Assembly: GCA_028274465.1 (NCBI GenBank)
Contig: CM051455.1
Coordinates: forward strand, 119,015,547-119,079,546
DNA: 64,000 nucleotides
DNA from: Plantago ovata
Taxonomy: Eukaryota > Streptophyta > Magnoliopsida > Lamiales > Plantaginaceae
Direction of reading: 5' to 3'
The notes under the pieces were generated by a model. That model did not search any database. It had not been told where the DNA came from and worked only from the letters and a program-made list of their open reading frames with translations. The translations under genes and the position numbers were made by a program. Every line of letters begins with the position of its first letter. Position 1 is the stretch's first letter. Positions 60,651 to 64,000 of this stretch are shown here, in pieces.

Positions 60651-61399
60651 ATGGCTCCCAAGAGACAGTTATCAAAGTCCTCAAAATCGTCAAACGTTGA
60701 TAGTGCTGAAACACGCACTGCTCCGGTGACTACTCTGGCCCCATACACAACGAAAGTTGTGTTGAAAAACGACCGAATCACTGTAAAACCTATGCCTCCG
60801 TCATATCTTGACACTGCAAAGTGTGAGATGTTGATGCAATGGGAGGGTTCGCAAAAGAAAAGTACATTAGGTACTTTTATGAACAAGAACTTGATGACCA
60901 GAATGAAGAGGCGCTTGAGTTCATCAAGCAGCAAGGCCTCATGAACTTTATCTCTGCTCGCACTAAGCAAGTGAGCATGATTGATACCATGGAATTCTAC
61001 AACAATGCAGAAATCCAGTCCCTTACAGACAGTAATGGAGTCACTGAAAAAGTGATCCTTACTTATGTTCAGAACACACAAATCGTCCTGAAATGGACTG
61101 ATTTAGCGGAGATTTTTCAGATTCCAACCACTGGAACTGAAGATGACGTCACTGCTTCTGACGAAGAAATTGAAGCTTTCTACAGTGACGTCAGAAATGC
61201 AAAGATGAAGAAAGGCGAGATAGCTCCCGTGACTTGGACAAAGCACGTTAAGAGAAAGCATCTCTGCCATTCACTTGGTCTAGTAGCTCTGCTACTCATT
61301 AAAGTTCTTGACTCCCAAGTTGGAGGAATTGACCAAGTAGGCTTGAGAAGATGGCCATTGCTGATGCATATCTATGAAAATAAATCGGAACTTAACTAG
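60651..61399 (+). pseudogene. SIRE-like 3' ORF, N-terminal domain
   Basis: The ATG at 60651 gives MAPKRQLSKSSKSSNVDSAE, a basic serine-rich tail. From about 60850 a second readable stretch has KYIRYFYEQELDDQNEEALEF, GLMNFISA, DTMEFYNNAEIQSL, VQNTQIVLKWTDLAEIFQIP and TWTKHVKRKHLCHSLGLVAL. The EFYNN motif, then a V..T.I.L.W..LAEIF.IP stretch, resembles the plant 'putative transposon protein' domain. It lies where SIRE elements carry their envelope-like ORF; no membrane segment is seen. The copy is broken. Function unknown. Confidence 0.6.
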
Positions 61400-61489
61400 G
61401 CTAAGTACATTTTCAACAGGCTTGTTGATTGTGTTACTAAGTTTAAAGTAAAGGTAGAAGACAACAAGGTCTCGCCTTCCTTTCCAGTT

Positions 61490-61945
61490 ATGTATGGAAT
61501 CAAGATATGCTATATCCTTGAATATTTCAGGATTCAGCTAAGAAACCCATTGCCAATCAAGAAATCTGTGTGCAATGTGGGAAGATCTTTCTACAAGCAG
61601 AATGTACCTAAGATTGCTGGAAAGAAAACCAAGAAGACAACAACTGCAAATGTTGTCAGCACAAGCCAGCAAGAAAGGTATACAACAACTGCAGATGTTA
61701 CCACTCAGCAACTTAGAGATGAAACTGCTGTTGGTGGTGGTAACACAAATGAAACTGCTGTAGAAAATCAACAAGGTACGTGTACAACAGCCGTTGCTGA
61801 AAATGCAACAATAGATGACTCTGGGAAACTGGAGAAATCTAAAAGAAAAAGAGGAAAGCTGATGATGACACTCAGACTGCAGCGTCATCAGCAAATCCCG
61901 TACCTAAGAGGAAACGGACAAGTAACAAAAGAAAGAAGACACTGA
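61490..61945 (+). pseudogene. SIRE-like 3' ORF, middle part
   Basis: The frame starts MYGIKICYILEYFRIQLRNPLP, the probable end of the domain, then turns basic and threonine-rich (GKKTKKTTTANV) with repeats of TTADVTTQQ and ETAVGGGNTNETAVENQQ, then a KRKRGK nuclear-type basic cluster. It is a low-complexity linker. A separate in-element position continues at 62011. Confidence 0.5.
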
Positions 61946-62010
61946 CTTCTCAGTCAGTCCCTAATGTCCAAGACTCCTCAGTCAATTCCCAGACAAATGC
62001 TGAAACGCAT

Positions 62011-63258
62011 TTGCCAGTAGATGTTGCTGAAATAATTACTGAAACATATATCAGCAATGTTGAAGTGTTTGCGGAAGCCTTCAACAATCAACTTAACGTT
62101 GATAACTCTACTGAAAATAGACCACAAGGCAGTGGAAATGAATTTCGTGCCCAAGTTCCAGATATCTACATTGTAGATAATCTAGATGACCAAACCATGG
62201 AACCAGTAAGCGACATTGCTGCTGATCTGCAAAGAGCGGCACTTGCTGATACTGCTGAAGAGATGGTTGCTGAACAAGCAACTCATCAAGTTGCTGAAAC
62301 CCAGCTTGCTGATGGACCAGTTGCTGAGATAGCAATGGTTCCTGTTCCTGAAGTTGCTGAAACTCAAGAAGCATTATTCAAAGACGCATCTCTTGATGCT
62401 GAGAATACTGGCCCAAGTTCACCCAAGACGTCAATTGACAAAGTCCAGCTTGTACTGGAAGATTTAAGCAAACAAATCGAGTTGGAGATTGAAGAATCAT
62501 CCAACAAGTCAATTGATCTTTTCATGACAAGTAGTGAGCTTAAAGGTCAAGATGCTTCTGCTCAACTTGTCATTTCAGAGACAAGGGAGATTGCTGAAAC
62601 CGCACAGCTTTCTCAGTTAGAGCAAAATCAGAAGTATGCTGAAGAAACAGTCCCAGAAGCTGAAGAAACTGTTAATGCTGAAAGGACTGAGCCACAACCT
62701 GTCCTCCTTCACCAGGTAGTTAATTCAACCATCAGTAAAACTTCAATTTCTGAAAATTGTTCTTTTGCTAAAATTATTCTTTCTCTACAGACTTCTCAAG
62801 ATGCAAGTCAGATGGTTGCTGAAGCCTCTGCACCAGAACCAACACTCCCTGCTCAGCAGGTAGTTAATAATTTTGGTATAAAAACTAAGTTTGACAGCTT
62901 AGTACTTGTGTCTAATTTTAATTTATTTCAGGATGAACAAATGGAGGATGCTACTCAAGCTCCTCATGGAATGGAAATTGTACTACATGAGCTTGCCGAC
63001 TCTCAGCAGGTAAATCATGTTTCAGACTTAAACTCTAAAACAATTTTCCAAACCAATCCTGTTCTAAATAAAATACTTTTTCAGGCTCAAAAGGAGACCA
63101 CTGAAGTGGTACTCATCACTGAAGATCAGCAAGTAAGTTCTGAAGAACTTTACTTGAGCTTCAAGAGGACAACTTTGTCAAGAGTTGCTAAATCCGTCAG
63201 CAACTGGCAAAGATATAGGAGAATGGACTTCTCAGATCTTCACCTTCATCTCAAATGA
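62011..63258 (+). pseudogene. SIRE-like 3' ORF, acidic part with intron-like units
   Basis: The 415-residue open frame is rich in Ala, Glu, Gln and Val (VAEQATHQVAETQLADGPVA, EETVPEAEETVNAERTE). It contains three segments with GT...AG ends at 62716-62790, 62860-62931 and 63010-63084, which in this copy do not close the frame. It matches copy P (36588-37599) in contig 2. It has no recognisable catalytic motif. The composition suggests an extended or coiled-coil, possibly nuclear protein. Confidence 0.55.
62716..63084 (+). other. Tandem mini-exon and intron-like units
   Basis: Intron-like segments of 75, 72 and 75 bp begin CAG/GTAGTTAAT, CAG/GTAGTTAAT and CAG/GTAAATC and end in CTACAG, TTTCAG and TTTCAG. 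They are A/T-rich, while the 69- and 78-bp pieces between them are not, and those pieces end CAGCAG before each GT. A fourth possible donor GTAAGTTC is at 63133. Copy P has matching segments of 74 and 71 bp. The repeated layout suggests duplication of one exon-intron unit. Confidence 0.55.
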
Positions 63259-64000
63259 GAAAAAGAGATCTTCACTGTTAAAGCTCGAAACATTTGTCCA
63301 CTCCATCCTTCCTGAAGAAATGACATATTCTCAGCAAATGAGCTCAAATCTGATTGCTCAAATCAGAGAAAATATGAAGGCCAAATTTAAGAGTGCCTCT
63401 CCAGCTGAACAAGCTGTGATGCTCAAAGGTCTTTTTGTTCCTGTGGTGGCTGATCCCCACAAATTAACTAAGGAAGAGGAAGTGACAAGTGTTGCTTTGT
63501 ACAAGCATGTTGAGCTAGTCATTCTGACAGATGATGAAGAAGAAGAAGAAGATGAGAACATTCCCACTGATCCCAGTGATGATGAAGGGAAAGATTCTAA
63601 GGACAAGAAGGATGACGATGATGACAATCAAGGTCCAAGTCCTGGTGCTGGTGGATTGAAGTTAACAGCTGCTGAAAATAATCCCTCTGACAATCAGCAA
63701 GCTGAACAACAACAATCTCAACCTCCTCCTACTGATGCTGAAAATCAAGCACCTGTGCAAGGTGCTGATACTGAAGAAGAATACGCCAGAAAAAGGGATG
63801 CCTTGAAAAATGGCAAGAGTCCAGTTTCTGATGCCAAGGTTAGTGAAGAAAACCTTGAAGACGAGGATGAAGAAGATGAAGATTACCAACGACCTCTACA
63901 AAATAGTCTCGTGATCCATGCAAGGCATACGCAGGATCTGGAAATTGGTGAATCTTCAAGACCAAAATCTAAGGAAGTTCCATCCCTTCCACTTACTACT
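63257..64000 (+). pseudogene. SIRE-like 3' ORF, acidic C-terminal part, open at window end
   Basis: A 248-codon frame is open to the last base; its first ATG is at 63320 (MTYSQQMSSNLIAQIRENMK). It has a helical part (AKFKSASPAEQAVMLKGLFVP), a DDEEEEEDE run, a KDSKDKKDDDDD run, glutamine- and proline-rich parts and an EDEDEEDEDYQRP run. It reads like the continuation of the acidic protein. It is not a known enzyme. The end is beyond the window. Confidence 0.5.

Noticed and set aside
62011-64000. Host acidic nuclear protein gene
   Set aside because: It is repeated in contig 2, follows SIRE-like pol and is littered with element signals; I keep it as part of the element, though capture of a host gene remains possible.

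Overview
The window is plant nuclear DNA, most likely from a repeat-rich region of an angiosperm. Every stretch that could be assigned belongs to an LTR retrotransposon. I found no convincing host gene, rRNA gene, tRNA gene or CRISPR array. The families are Ty3/gypsy Athila-like, Ty3/gypsy chromovirus (Tekay/Del-like), Ty3/gypsy Tat-like, Ty1/copia SIRE-like, and a second Ty1/copia family with LTRs of about 2.1 kb. Two runs of exactly 100 N (36488-36587 and 58956-59055) split the window into three contigs.

Contig 1 (1-36487) reads, left to right: the end of a family A LTR inside the 3' part of a + strand Athila-like element X (444-3901); X abuts a - strand Athila-like element Y (3902-10375), whose gag carries a solo LTR; Y abuts a SIRE-like copia F (10376-13934); F is interrupted by the second copia GH (13935-21734), which holds a solo family A LTR; GH is interrupted by Athila-like E2 (21735-24010), E2 by chromovirus C1 (24011-31557), and C1 by Tat-like D (31558-36487). 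Contig 2 (36588-58955) holds a SIRE 3' ORF copy P, the LTR and protease end of a SIRE element, the 5' LTR and leader of a GH copia, and a nearly full-length - strand Athila-like element E3 interrupted by chromovirus C2. Contig 3 (59056-64000) holds the RNase H end, a hairpin-rich spacer and a long extra 3' gene of another SIRE-like element.

Target-site duplications tie contigs 1 and 2 together. GH has GATGC at 13930-13934 and its complement at 39416-39420. E has ATACT at 21730-21734 and its complement at 43017-43021. C has GAGCG at 24006-24010 and its complement on both sides of C2. This fits contig 2 lying backwards in the scaffold, with the tail of contig 1 (21735-31557) and 49823-58955 being two versions of one locus. 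D is present in one version, and its empty site is visible in the other. Turned round, the locus is a six-deep nest: P, F, GH, E, C, D.

The main novelty is regulatory and structural. The Athila-like LTRs carry four GC-rich palindromes just upstream of the TATA box, with centres spaced 21-19-21 bp in every copy; a similar array lies inside the element upstream of its 3' ORF. Family A LTRs carry about seven unrelated palindromes at nearly the same two-helical-turn period. The SIRE-like elements carry hairpins with a shared seven-base loop and covarying stems after pol, a second four-unit hairpin array near the LTR, and a 3' gene with its own TATA box and tandem intron-like units. All elements are treated as fossils; most look broken.
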